From: an uncultured Geobacteraceae bacterium
GTDB taxonomy: Bacteria > Desulfobacterota > Desulfuromonadia > Geobacterales > Pseudopelobacteraceae
Direction: 5' to 3'
Assembly: GCA_903879825.1 (NCBI GenBank)
Contig: CAIRND010000106.1
Span: 1 to 20,743, forward strand
DNA: 20,743 nt
Shown: piece by piece, positions 1-7,230 of the stretch
Position numbering within the stretch: position 1 is the first letter of the stretch
Layout of the letters: every line of letters starts with the position of its first letter
Notes under the pieces: generated by a model
The model's input: the letters and a program-made list of their open reading frames with translations, nothing else
Told to the model about the DNA's origin: nothing
Databases searched by the model: none
Made by a program: the position numbers and the translations under genes

Positions 1-2
1 GT

Positions 3-239
3 TTCGATTACTCGGTAGCTGCTCCCCATAAAGACGCCGAGTTCGCCCGTCCACCGCGTGAGCCACGACCATCGCGTAAACCGACTGACGCCAAAAAAAA
101 ATCGGTTGGCTCAATCAACCCGTTCAAAAAAGATCATCCCGGCAGCAATAAGCCGGCCGGTCGGCCGCAGCAGGGGCGTCCGGCCGCACCAAGCGGTCCA
201 GCCAAAACCGTCTTCAACAGTTCACGGCGCGGAAAATAG
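3..239 (+). CDS. C-terminal tail of a probable DEAD-box RNA helicase (5' end outside window)
   Basis: An open frame enters from the left edge and stops with TAG at 237-239, giving 78 residues. It is rich in Pro, Arg, Lys, Gly and Ser, with stretches such as EFARPPREPRPSRKP and a final SSRRGK. From family knowledge, this low-complexity basic tail follows the helicase core in RhlE-type DEAD-box proteins, where it helps hold RNA. The segment 'FDYSVAAPHKDAEFARPP' resembles the core-to-tail junction I recall from Geobacter RhlE-like proteins. No helicase motif lies inside the window, so the identification is an inference. Another basic RNA-binding protein is possible. The overlapping GTG-initiated frame at 58-249 is in a different phase and has no family character. 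Confidence 0.6.
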   Translation, partial: FDYSVAAPHKDAEFARPPREPRPSRKPTDAKKKSVGSINPFKKDHPGSNKPAGRPQQGRPAAPSGPAKTVFNSSRRGK

Positions 240-317
240 CGCAGAGTAGCACCCACCCGTAATTAGATACGTCGTAAAAAAAGTAGCTGCTCAGATCAAA
301 AACGAATCAAAGGCAAC

Positions 318-430
318 TCACACGGAGGCACAGCGGCACAGAGAAAACCAGGATAAAAACCATGAAGACTTTGAGATAAACCAAAAAAACTTTATTTTGA
401 CTTTCTCCGTGCCTCTGTGACACCGTGTGA
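318..430. repeat. Long imperfect inverted repeat in the intergenic gap 240-522
   Basis: The arms 318-347 and 401-430 are inverted copies matching at 25 of 30 positions by hand count. The left arm carries 'cacggaggcacagcggcac' and the right arm reads back as 'cacggtgtcacagaggcac'. The 53-base centre is A-rich. RNA from either strand could fold into a long hairpin. Units of the 'cacagaggcacggagaaa' type recur between genes in many genomes, including Geobacter relatives as I recall, so this may be one copy of a dispersed family. There is no open frame and no clear T-run, so it is not a simple terminator. The rest of the 240-522 gap holds only the ribosome binding site of the next gene; I see no convincing promoter. 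Confidence 0.7.
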
Positions 431-522
431 AACTGGTTTTGAATTTCCGCTTTAATTACTTACTTAAGTCGTTACCAAAAACGAACCTTTCCACGTTACA
501 GGACGGAGGTAATTGACGAATT

Positions 523-1524
523 ATGAACGCCACTATTTTTGTCTTTATGGTCTATGTTATTTTTTTATGTTCTCCGTTACCGGCTGGTGCGGAGGATGGC
601 AGCGTACCGGATAAAAACGTCGCCACAAACAAAACTGTTCGTAGCGCAGCTGATGCCGAATGCGTGCTTCCAACAACTACAGCAGCAAAAAATGAGTTTG
701 GCTGGGAGTTTGATCCCTATTACAGTAACCTGTCGTTCACCATCCCGCTTACTGATGCCCCGATTCCGGAAGTTACCGGAAAAAATGAATTTGCAATTTA
801 TCGGCAACTCTTCAAGAATGTCCTCGTACCCCGCTTCATACTCCTGGAAGCAGCAGTTTTTCCCATGCCACTCCTTGGCGTTGGCGCAAAGAAATACACC
901 CCCGAAATTTATCGTGCCTTCAATGTCGGCACCAGCGATCTTAATCTTCTGGAAGCCATTACCGCCGGGTTTCAAGAACCTTATGCCTTCTCACTTTTCA
1001 TCGGTGACATGGTCAGTTTTGTCAAACCTGGCGAAGAGAAAGTCTGCTCCAATAAAGGATATATGGGCTATCTTTTCAGCTATTCCAACCAGCATATCAA
1101 ACGTAATGTGCTGATTCCCGATCATAACCTTGAATCGGAGTGGAAGTTGAAGGGGGATCGTGTTTTTGCCAATGAAAAATTGAGCTGGAGTTTTCGCGTC
1201 GGAGCAAAAACCCACGAAAACCCGGACATTTCAAATACCGTATATCTTGGCTTCCGACGAAGCGACCTAGATTTCAACTCAGCTTTTTTAAGTTTTCTTG
1301 ATAACAGTTCTATCGACTTTCGTTGGGATTTTTCTATCAAGGACGGTCGACCGCTTCGTCAGGAATATACCATCGGCAAGAAGTTTCCTATTTCCAAGTG
1401 GCGGGTTGCCATGCGGCTTGACGTTGGCTTTATCTGGGAAGACCCGGCAACCTACAGTGGCAGACTGCACGACACCGACCATCAGGCTATCATGGCGGTC
1501 ATCCGCCCGAACATCGAGTTTTAG
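523..1524 (+). CDS. Putative outer-membrane beta-barrel protein of unknown function
   Basis: 333 residues. The N-terminus is hydrophobic (residues 3-20) and ends in an Ala-Gly-Ala site, so cleavage is likely after A23 and the product is probably exported. The mature chain has alternating polar and apolar stretches, many aromatic residues and a C-terminal Phe (PNIEF). That ending is the usual signal for BAM-dependent outer-membrane insertion. I looked for the His-Ser motif of outer-membrane phospholipase A and did not find it. I do not recognise the family. ATG 523 follows an in-frame TGA at 514-516, and GGAGG at 505-509 lies 13 bases upstream, which is rather long. ATG 547 is in frame and is an alternative start that still leaves a signal peptide. 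The gene stands between the helicase tail and the pseudouridine synthase with no obvious functional link to either. Confidence 0.7.
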   Translation: MNATIFVFMVYVIFLCSPLPAGAEDGSVPDKNVATNKTVRSAADAECVLPTTTAAKNEFGWEFDPYYSNLSFTIPLTDAPIPEVTGKNEFAIYRQLFKNVLVPRFILLEAAVFPMPLLGVGAKKYTPEIYRAFNVGTSDLNLLEAITAGFQEPYAFSLFIGDMVSFVKPGEEKVCSNKGYMGYLFSYSNQHIKRNVLIPDHNLESEWKLKGDRVFANEKLSWSFRVGAKTHENPDISNTVYLGFRRSDLDFNSAFLSFLDNSSIDFRWDFSIKDGRPLRQEYTIGKKFPISKWRVAMRLDVGFIWEDPATYSGRLHDTDHQAIMAVIRPNIEF

Positions 1525-1574
1525 CGCCGCTTGGATACAATTAAAATCACACTGCCTGAGCGAGGGATTTTTAT

Positions 1575-2456
1575 ATGGGAATTTCGAAACATCCTTCCAT
1601 CGTCACCATGCCGCAGGTAGCAAAGCCCTACCCTTCAATCCTCGTTTTCCTGAGTAGACGATTTCCGGCAATTTCACAAGAAATGTGGGAAACACGCATG
1701 TTAGAGGGCAAGGTACAGGACGAACACGCTCAGAAGATAACGCTGGATACCCTTTACACCCCGCTCCGGCGCATTTTTTATTTTCGGGAGGTCAGTAGCG
1801 AGCCACTCATTCCTTTCGCTGAAAAAATCCTGTTCAGCGATGATGAACTTCTGGTTGCCTGCAAACCGCATTTTCTGCCGGTGACCCCTGGTGGCCGTTA
1901 TGTAGACGAATGTCTGCTGAACCGTTTGCGGCGGAGCACCGGGATCGAAGACCTGGCGCCCCTGCACCGCATTGATAGAGAAACCGCCGGAGTAGTACTG
2001 TTTTCAGTCAATAAAAAAACAAGGGGATTCTACGGCACTCTCTTTATGAACGGACTCGTTGAAAAAACGTATCAAGCACTTTCACTATGTCATCCGCTTC
2101 AGAAGACAGCATCATGGGATATCGAGAACAGAATTGAGCGGGGAGAGCCATGGTTTCGGATGAAAACGGTGCCTGGCACAGTCAATGCCAGATCAACCAT
2201 TACTCTCGCTGAGGTTAACGAAGGAAGGGGACGCTTTATGTTGCAACCGAGAACCGGCAAGACGCACCAGTTGCGGATTCACATGGGGGAACTTGGTTTC
2301 GGAATATTGCACGACCGCTATTATCCTGAGCTGCAGGCCGAAAGTGAGGACAACTTTAGCACCCCACTGCAACTGCTTGCGCAGAGGGTGCGCTTTTACG
2401 ATTCACTCACCGGAAAGAGCAGAGAATTTGTTTCAGAGCGCACCTTATCCTGGTGA
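1575..2456 (+). CDS. RluA-family pseudouridine synthase
   Basis: 293 residues; isomerises specific uridines in rRNA or tRNA to pseudouridine in the cytoplasm. The family's active-site motif is present as HRIDRETAG (131-139; usual form HRLDxxTSG), with catalytic Asp134. The second signature, RTGKTHQLRIHM (226-237), is also intact, followed by GFGILHDRYY in place of the usual GHPILGDxxY. The first 80 residues show no obvious S4 RNA-binding domain. That places it near the RluA/TruC-like group without a clear symbol, and the target uridine cannot be read from sequence. ATG 1575 has CGAGGG at 1561-1566, eight bases upstream. The gene begins 50 bases after the outer-membrane gene and ends 14 bases from the stop of the convergent pilin gene. 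No strong terminator is visible in that short gap. Confidence 0.9.
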   Translation: MGISKHPSIVTMPQVAKPYPSILVFLSRRFPAISQEMWETRMLEGKVQDEHAQKITLDTLYTPLRRIFYFREVSSEPLIPFAEKILFSDDELLVACKPHFLPVTPGGRYVDECLLNRLRRSTGIEDLAPLHRIDRETAGVVLFSVNKKTRGFYGTLFMNGLVEKTYQALSLCHPLQKTASWDIENRIERGEPWFRMKTVPGTVNARSTITLAEVNEGRGRFMLQPRTGKTHQLRIHMGELGFGILHDRYYPELQAESEDNFSTPLQLLAQRVRFYDSLTGKSREFVSERTLSW

Positions 2457-2470
2457 CATACGCATGGCTG

Positions 2471-2695
2471 TTATTGGAACGTCAGGCTTGTCGGATAACA
2501 ATTATTTTCACTATAAAAGGTTTCCATGCCGGTTTTCATGTTTTTAATATCTGAGGCAGCCGACGCATTGTAGGTTTTCGAAAGATATTGGGCATATGCC
2601 GGGATGCACATCATGGCCAGCACTCCGATAATCGCCGTAATAACGATCAACTCTACAAGTGTGAACCCCGATTTACCTGACACTGTTTTAATCAT
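2471..2695 (-). CDS. Short type IV pilin resembling Geobacter PilA
   Basis: 74 residues: a 10-residue leader ending in Gly, then FTLVELIV, the prepilin peptidase and methylation site with Glu5. The mature chain is only 64 residues. It aligns without gaps to the recalled PilA of G. sulfurreducens: the AIIG and IP21-22 turn, Y24, Y27, K30, Y32, N33, D39, N42, K44, T45, E48, Y57 and P58 fall at the same numbers. Aromatics occupy positions 1, 24, 27, 32, 51 and 57, as in that pilin, with extra F50, Y51 and F63. It lacks a globular C-terminal head, typical of 'PilA-N' pilins whose head is a separate protein. No partner head gene lies next to it, because it is the last gene of its operon. A strong GGAGGAGGT sits 5 bases before the ATG. 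Role as fibre subunit, minor pilin or competence/secretion pseudopilin is not decided by sequence. A single Cys at mature position 56 is unusual. Confidence 0.87.
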   Translation of the reverse strand: MIKTVSGKSGFTLVELIVITAIIGVLAMMCIPAYAQYLSKTYNASAASDIKNMKTGMETFYSENNCYPTSLTFQ

Positions 2696-2730
2696 TTCAG
2701 ACCTCCTCCCCCGGTTATTCGTTTAAGAGA

Positions 2731-3057
2731 CTATTCAACTTCATACTGGCGTGCCAGTTCAATCAGCTCTTCATCAATTTCTTGTTTTATATAGTTCATA
2801 GCCGGAAATTCACGAAAAAATTGCACCAGGCTACGAGCTGCCTCTTGACGGTACCCCGCTTTGAAATAGGCCTGGGAAAGCCAGAACAGTGCCATATCCC
2901 GCAAAACAGTGGTGGGGTATCTCTGCAGCAGAATGTCCATGTAGCTTATAGAGGTATTGTAGTGTTCTTGTTGATACGCATAAAATCCGGAACTGAAGAG
3001 CTCAAGATCATCCGTACCGACACCCGCTTTCGATCTGAACTGCCATGATTCATACAT
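2731..3057 (-). CDS. Small TPR-like helical protein
   Basis: 108 residues from the chosen ATG. The sequence has two or more helix-turn-helix units of tetratricopeptide type: 'GFYAYQQEHYNTSISYMDILLQRYP' (about 25-49) followed by 'ALFWLSQAYFKAGYRQEAARSLVQFFREFP' (about 57-86). Ala, Gly and Tyr fall at TPR-consensus spots and each unit ends in Pro. This pattern is common in BamD/YbgF-like scaffold proteins. No signal peptide is visible, so it is probably cytoplasmic. ATG 3057 is preferred because AAGGGG lies 7 bases upstream and this avoids overlap with the previous gene. A GTG at 3087 would add ten residues but has no binding site. It lies 17 bases after the membrane-protein gene and 35 bases before the pilin, so it is likely co-transcribed with both. 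A scaffolding role for pilin assembly is an inference. Confidence 0.72.
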   Translation of the reverse strand: MYESWQFRSKAGVGTDDLELFSSGFYAYQQEHYNTSISYMDILLQRYPTTVLRDMALFWLSQAYFKAGYRQEAARSLVQFFREFPAMNYIKQEIDEELIELARQYEVE

Positions 3058-3074
3058 GATGGTGCCCCTTACTG

Positions 3075-3398
3075 TTAACTTACGCACTGCGTCACATCGG
3101 TAAATCGGTCAGCTGTCACTCTGTTATCACCCTCAAAAAAGCCGTTATTCTTGAGAGTTACACGCCCCAAGAGGGGAAGCCTCTTGTCGCGCCTCATTGA
3201 CACAAGACGCAGAGATAACACGACAAATCCAAGCACCGTACCTAACAGCATTCCCACAAGAAACGCGATCCAAACAGATTGCATAGCGACCCCCCACATC
3301 GGAAATAAAACTCTGAGCACAATCCCTGAACCAAACACCGGTATATAGAGATTAAATAGCAAGTTAAGGGCCAAGATACGTTTACTATTATATTCCAT
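3075..3398 (-). CDS. Small membrane protein with two predicted helices, unknown function
   Basis: 107 residues. Two hydrophobic segments (about 8-31 and 38-64) are followed by positively charged residues (SMRRDKR) and a hydrophilic tail of about 40 residues. This suggests a hairpin in the inner membrane with a cytoplasmic tail. I do not recognise the family. ATG 3398 has no clear Shine-Dalgarno sequence; the upstream stretch reads only 'ctgtaactatctgaaatt'. The next Met lies in the middle of the membrane region, so this start is kept. It is the first gene of a three-gene set with the TPR-like protein and the pilin, and the 17-base gap to the second gene supports one transcript. The 181 bases before it, up to the cheA stop, carry a sigma-54-like site (3562-3577). 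Confidence 0.62.
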   Translation of the reverse strand: MEYNSKRILALNLLFNLYIPVFGSGIVLRVLFPMWGVAMQSVWIAFLVGMLLGTVLGFVVLSLRLVSMRRDKRLPLLGRVTLKNNGFFEGDNRVTADRFTDVTQCVS

Positions 3399-3561
3399 AA
3401 TTTCAGATAGTTACAGCACAGCCTGCAGCCACTCCACCAGGATCAAAAAGCAACTTTAGTTGACGTATTTCATGTTTTTGAAGCTAACTATTTGAAGTAC
3501 ATCGGTAATTTGCCAAGCAATTGAGGTTGCTCCCGCAACTCTTGTCCATGGAAGATAATGC

Positions 3562-3577
3562 AGCACGGCTGCTGCCA
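3562..3577 (-). promoter_or_regulatory. Candidate sigma-54 (-24/-12) site before the pilin operon
   Basis: Read on the - strand, the sequence is TGGCAGCAGCCGTGCT. GG and GC are ten bases apart as required, and TGGCA and TGCT fit the -24 and -12 consensus (TGGCACG-N4-TTGCT), with mismatches at three consensus positions. Transcription would start roughly 150 bases before the membrane-protein gene. Pilin transcription in Geobacter is known to depend on RpoN, which makes the position meaningful. The same bases can also pair as a small hairpin (GCAGC with GCTGC) just after the cheA stop, so the match could be chance or a weak terminator without a T-run. Confidence 0.3.
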
Positions 3578-3579
3578 CA

Positions 3580-5700
3580 TTATGCCCGTGCTATCCGAAG
3601 CAAGTCTTCTCCATCCAAAATCAGCACAACCCGACCGTTGCCGAGTATGGAAGCACCACCCACGCCGGGCAGCGTAACGACTGACTCGTGAACAATCTTG
3701 ACAAACAGCTCCTCACGCCGCACCACCCTGTCCACCTCAAGGCCGATTATATCGGTGCCATTGGTCACAACGACGGCACTACCTCCGCTGTTTTGTGTCG
3801 TCACTGAGGCTGGATATCCAAGTAGATCCGAGAGGCGATGCAAAGAAAGAAATGCTCCTCGTAGCAGAGTGCCCCGCTCACCACGGACTGACAGCAGATC
3901 TTCGGCGGCAACATCAAGCACTTCAGATACGTTCCGCTCAGGGAGTGCGAGAGTCTGCCCTGATGCCTCTACCAGAAGTACATCCTGAATAGCTACCGAG
4001 AGAGGCATGTGCAGGGTAAACGTTGTGCCGCACCCGTGCTCAGAGTCCACAGAGAGTGTTCCACCCATGCGCGTGACATTATTCATCACCACATCCAGTC
4101 CGACACCACGGCCCGATGTTTCCGTTACGCCGGTCGCAGTGGAAAATCCGGGCTGAAAAATAATATGGAGCAGCTCTTTCTTCGAGAGGGGCTTGGCACG
4201 GCTTCCCATAACCAAGCCATGCTCTACCGCTTTAAGCATCACTTTTTCCATGTCGATACCTGCACCGTCGTCCGAGACTTCAATAACGATGCGGTTACCG
4301 AACTGAATAGCTGAAACCCGTATAACGGCCTCCGTATGTTTACCCGCAGCTGTTCGTGCCGCCGGCATCTCAATACCGTGATCAACGCTATTGCGCACCA
4401 TGTGAAGCAGGGGATCCATGAGGATTTCCACCATTGCCTTATCGATTTTAACGTCCTGTCCGTTCACTTCAAGCCGGATTTCTTTCCCCATGCTCCGGGA
4501 AAGATCGTGCACAACACGCGGCAGTCGTTTGAATACCATGTCAACGGGAACCACCCTCAATCGGACGGCACCCTCCTGCAGCCGCCCGAGAGAATTATGC
4601 AGCAGATGGTCGGTTTCAACCAATTCGCGGCGGTGCTCTTCAGCCAGACACAATAATTCAGAGGCATCCTGGCTGTTGCTGTTTTTTAGATGTTTCAGAC
4701 AGGTAATCAGCATATGCAGCCGGTCATCATGAATGATGTGGTTCAGGCGACTTCGCACCAGCGTCAACTCACCGATCTGATTCATAAAGTTATCCAGCGA
4801 TTCGCCTTTAATCCGGATGGCATTATGTGTACTGCCGTCTGCAGCGGCAGCAGGCGCGGCCTGATGATTGAGCGGCACTGTATCGCCAAGAAAAGTATGG
4901 ACGGTGTTCGACCCTGCATCGCTGTTGCCGCACATGCTTTCGATAACGCGGAGCTGATCGTGCAATTCCAAAAGGCGGGCAGCGAGGGAGACCGGCAGTT
5001 CGTAGTCTCTTGTGCTCCGGGCGATTAGTGCAGAGCGCAGCTGATGTAATATTTTCACCAGATCTAAAAAGTCCATCGCTTCTGCGGCATACGCAAGCTG
5101 GTCGATTTCGGTCGCAACACGGGCAACTAACTCCTCGACTTCCTGCTCAGTAGCTTTTTTTAATTCCGATGTGAGTATTCCCAGCGCACAGGAAATGGCT
5201 GCAGTTTTTTCCCGGGACAGTTCAAAAAAATAGCTGAGTATTTCCGGGTCCGTATGCTGTGTCGTGGCAGAATCCGTTTCACAGGATATCTCACGGGTCA
5301 CAACGGTCTGTTCCATTGAACTGAATGTTTCAGCAAGGTGCTCCATCAACTGCGAGTCGGCTTCAGCATTGCTATGCAGTGCTACGACGCTCCGGCGCAA
5401 CACCTTGATTTCATCAAGAGCGTCCAGAAGGAGTGAAATAACGTCGCTATTGAGCGGAAACGCCCCCTCGCGGATTACGCCTAAAATATCTTCGGCCCTG
5501 TGGGCTAAGCGCGCAAAGGAGTTTAAATCCATGGCGATAGCAAGGCCTTTTAACGAATGAAAGGCGCGAAAGAGACTGGCAACATGTTCGGAAGTGGCAC
5601 CGGATCGTTCCGTTTCTACGAGTTTCAGCTCGATCTCCTCGATATGTTCCTGAGTCTCCATGCCAAATTGAGACCAGATATTTTCGATGAAGTCGCTCAT
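3580..5700 (-). CDS. cheA: Chemotaxis histidine kinase CheA
   Basis: 706 residues; autophosphorylates and passes phosphate to CheB and receiver partners. N-terminal Hpt domain (1-105) with FHSLKG and phospho-accepting His48. Residues about 150-250 form a second Hpt-like helical bundle without the His (196-215). P3 dimerisation begins near NAIRIKGESLDNFMNQIGEL (293-312). The ATP-binding domain is intact: N-box HMVRNSVDHGIE (433-444), G1 SDDGAGID (476-483) and G2 SGRGVGLDVV (529-538). The CheW-like domain runs from about 565 to the end. I see no clear P2 docking domain, and the linker 255-292 is Ala-rich. The start overlaps the stop of the receiver gene as ATGA (5697-5700), a sign of translational coupling. 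It is the last gene of the chemosensory operon. Partners are the double-CheW protein and the MCP encoded upstream. Confidence 0.96.
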   Translation of the reverse strand: MSDFIENIWSQFGMETQEHIEEIELKLVETERSGATSEHVASLFRAFHSLKGLAIAMDLNSFARLAHRAEDILGVIREGAFPLNSDVISLLLDALDEIKVLRRSVVALHSNAEADSQLMEHLAETFSSMEQTVVTREISCETDSATTQHTDPEILSYFFELSREKTAAISCALGILTSELKKATEQEVEELVARVATEIDQLAYAAEAMDFLDLVKILHQLRSALIARSTRDYELPVSLAARLLELHDQLRVIESMCGNSDAGSNTVHTFLGDTVPLNHQAAPAAAADGSTHNAIRIKGESLDNFMNQIGELTLVRSRLNHIIHDDRLHMLITCLKHLKNSNSQDASELLCLAEEHRRELVETDHLLHNSLGRLQEGAVRLRVVPVDMVFKRLPRVVHDLSRSMGKEIRLEVNGQDVKIDKAMVEILMDPLLHMVRNSVDHGIEMPAARTAAGKHTEAVIRVSAIQFGNRIVIEVSDDGAGIDMEKVMLKAVEHGLVMGSRAKPLSKKELLHIIFQPGFSTATGVTETSGRGVGLDVVMNNVTRMGGTLSVDSEHGCGTTFTLHMPLSVAIQDVLLVEASGQTLALPERNVSEVLDVAAEDLLSVRGERGTLLRGAFLSLHRLSDLLGYPASVTTQNSGGSAVVVTNGTDIIGLEVDRVVRREELFVKIVHESVVTLPGVGGASILGNGRVVLILDGEDLLRIARA

Positions 5701-6104
5701 TCCGCCAGTCCAGCCGCCCGTCGGGAAATTTTCACAATATCACTCCCTTTTTTTGATTTCAGGTCGAGACTCAACGCTCCGGAAGGTTTGGATATGACCT
5801 CAATCACGCCAAGACGGAGAGCTTCCATGGCCTGTGGAGAACCAACCTGGGCGACTGAGGACACAATCACTACTTTGCACGGGCTAATAAGCTTAAGGCG
5901 CTTAAGACATTCAATGCCATCCATACCCGGCATTTCAATATCAAGCAGCATCACATCAGGTGCCAGCAGTTTGACTTTTTCCAATGCATCGGTACCGTTG
6001 GCAGCTTCACCGACAACGAGCAGATCGGGGTCGGACGAGATAATATCCTTGATCAGCGTTCTCATGACGAATGAATCATCAACCACCAGAATTTTCTTAA
6101 TCAT
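5697..6104 (-). CDS. Stand-alone receiver, CheY role, with CheB-like sequence
   Basis: 135 residues from ATG 6104. A single receiver domain: acidic pair VVDDS near the N-terminus, phospho-acceptor Asp in LLDIEMPGMDG, the Ser of VSS, and Lys in SKPSG. After the Lys the chain reads KPSGALSLDLKSKKGSDIVK. This is the receiver-to-esterase linker of CheB proteins rather than a CheY ending. It therefore looks like a CheB that lost its esterase domain. In this cluster it is the only free receiver beside CheA and probably carries the output signal. The ATG at 6122 would add MGDVTD but lacks a binding site, whereas GGGAGA lies 10 bases before 6104, so the shorter form is preferred. The gene follows cheB by 27 bases and overlaps cheA by ATGA. 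Confidence 0.88.
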   Translation of the reverse strand: MIKKILVVDDSFVMRTLIKDIISSDPDLLVVGEAANGTDALEKVKLLAPDVMLLDIEMPGMDGIECLKRLKLISPCKVVIVSSVAQVGSPQAMEALRLGVIEVISKPSGALSLDLKSKKGSDIVKISRRAAGLAE

Positions 6105-6131
6105 GTCAGTCACATCTCCCATTATTACGTT

Positions 6132-7223
6132 TCAGTTGTATTGCAACTCACTGACACCTGCCCATTTCCTGAGTTGCCTTCCAATGCCATCGACAGGTAA
6201 CACCTCATTCACGTGACCACCCTCTATGGCAGAAGAGGGCATACCATCAACGGTGCATTCGCCCGGTTCCTGCACCAGTACGGGACAGCCATTTCCCACC
6301 AGCGCCTGGGCGCCAATCGTGCCATCACTGCCCATTCCGGTCAGTATAATGGCAGCAGTTTTGCGATTAAGACGGGCAGCAGAGGCAAAAAGTACATTCA
6401 CCGAAGGATGAATCAAAGCGGCTGAATTCCGTGTGAGACAGATGTGAAGGCGACCCGGCAGTGATTCCGAAACCGTGGTGTCAACTCCACCAGGGCACAC
6501 GGCAATGACGCCCGGTAACAACTCCAGGCCATCCGATGCATGCACCACGTTCAAGCCGGTATCCATTGAAAGATGCCTGGCAAAACCTTCCGTGAACGTC
6601 GAAGGCATATGTTGCGCTATGACGACCGGGCAGGTCAGCCGTCCCATGCTGCTGAGCAGTTTTGATAAAATTGCCGGTCCACCGGTAGAGGCCCCTATGA
6701 CGACGAGTTCTGGCTGAAATTCGTTCGAGAAGTGCCGCAGCCCTTTTACTGCCCGATCGGGCACCGTTTTACCGGTACCGGTAGCAGCCTTGAGATGGCG
6801 TTCCCCCCAAAAGCGGATTTTCTTATGCAACTCAGAACTGATTTGGGCAATATCTAGCTGCACAAAAGATGATTTTTTGGGAATGAAGTCTACTGCACCG
6901 GCCGCAAGCGCCTGGATGGTTGTTTCGCTGCCACGATCGGTCAGACTGCTCAGCATAATGATCGGTCGCGGAAAACGCTCCATGATGATCTGGGTGGCCA
7001 TCACTCCGTCCATGCCGGGCATATCCACATCCATGGTAATAACATCCGGGTTGAGCGTCTCAACCATCTGTATCGCCGTGAGCGCATCACGGGCTTCGCC
7101 AATGACATCAATTCCGGCATCATCCTTCAGCATCATCCGTACAGCGGTACGCATAAAGGCCGAATCATCCGTCACAAGCACTTTTATTTTCACGTGGCCA
7201 GCCTTTACGCTCGAATTAATCAT
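6132..7223 (-). CDS. cheB: Protein-glutamate methylesterase/glutamine deamidase CheB
   Basis: 363 residues. Removes methyl groups from receptor glutamates when phosphorylated by CheA, giving adaptation. Receiver domain (12-125) with DD at 19-20, phospho-acceptor Asp65 (ITMDVDMPGMDG) and Lys116. Linker about 126-170. C-terminal methylesterase with the full catalytic triad: Ser179 in VIGASTGGP, His205 in IAQHM, and Asp300 in LTGMGSDG. The GASTGG and EPGECTVDGMP signatures are typical. Length is normal for CheB. ATG 7223 is preceded by AGGAG six bases upstream, and this binding site lies across the stop codon of the double-CheW gene 7 bases before. It works opposite CheR, encoded two genes upstream, on the MCP of this cluster. 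Confidence 0.96.
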   Translation of the reverse strand: MINSSVKAGHVKIKVLVTDDSAFMRTAVRMMLKDDAGIDVIGEARDALTAIQMVETLNPDVITMDVDMPGMDGVMATQIIMERFPRPIIMLSSLTDRGSETTIQALAAGAVDFIPKKSSFVQLDIAQISSELHKKIRFWGERHLKAATGTGKTVPDRAVKGLRHFSNEFQPELVVIGASTGGPAILSKLLSSMGRLTCPVVIAQHMPSTFTEGFARHLSMDTGLNVVHASDGLELLPGVIAVCPGGVDTTVSESLPGRLHICLTRNSAALIHPSVNVLFASAARLNRKTAAIILTGMGSDGTIGAQALVGNGCPVLVQEPGECTVDGMPSSAIEGGHVNEVLPVDGIGRQLRKWAGVSELQYN

Positions 7224-7230
7224 GCAGCTC

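Noticed and set aside
58..249. GTG-initiated 63-codon frame at the left edge
   Set aside because: Out of phase with the helicase-tail frame that enters from the edge and has the expected basic low-complexity composition.
523..1524. Outer-membrane phospholipase A identity for the exported protein
   Set aside because: The SNQH segment recalls that family, but the His-x-Ser and Asn catalytic arrangement is absent.
3528..3541. GTTGC-GCAAC hairpin after cheA as a terminator
   Set aside because: Five-base stem with no T-run; too weak to call.
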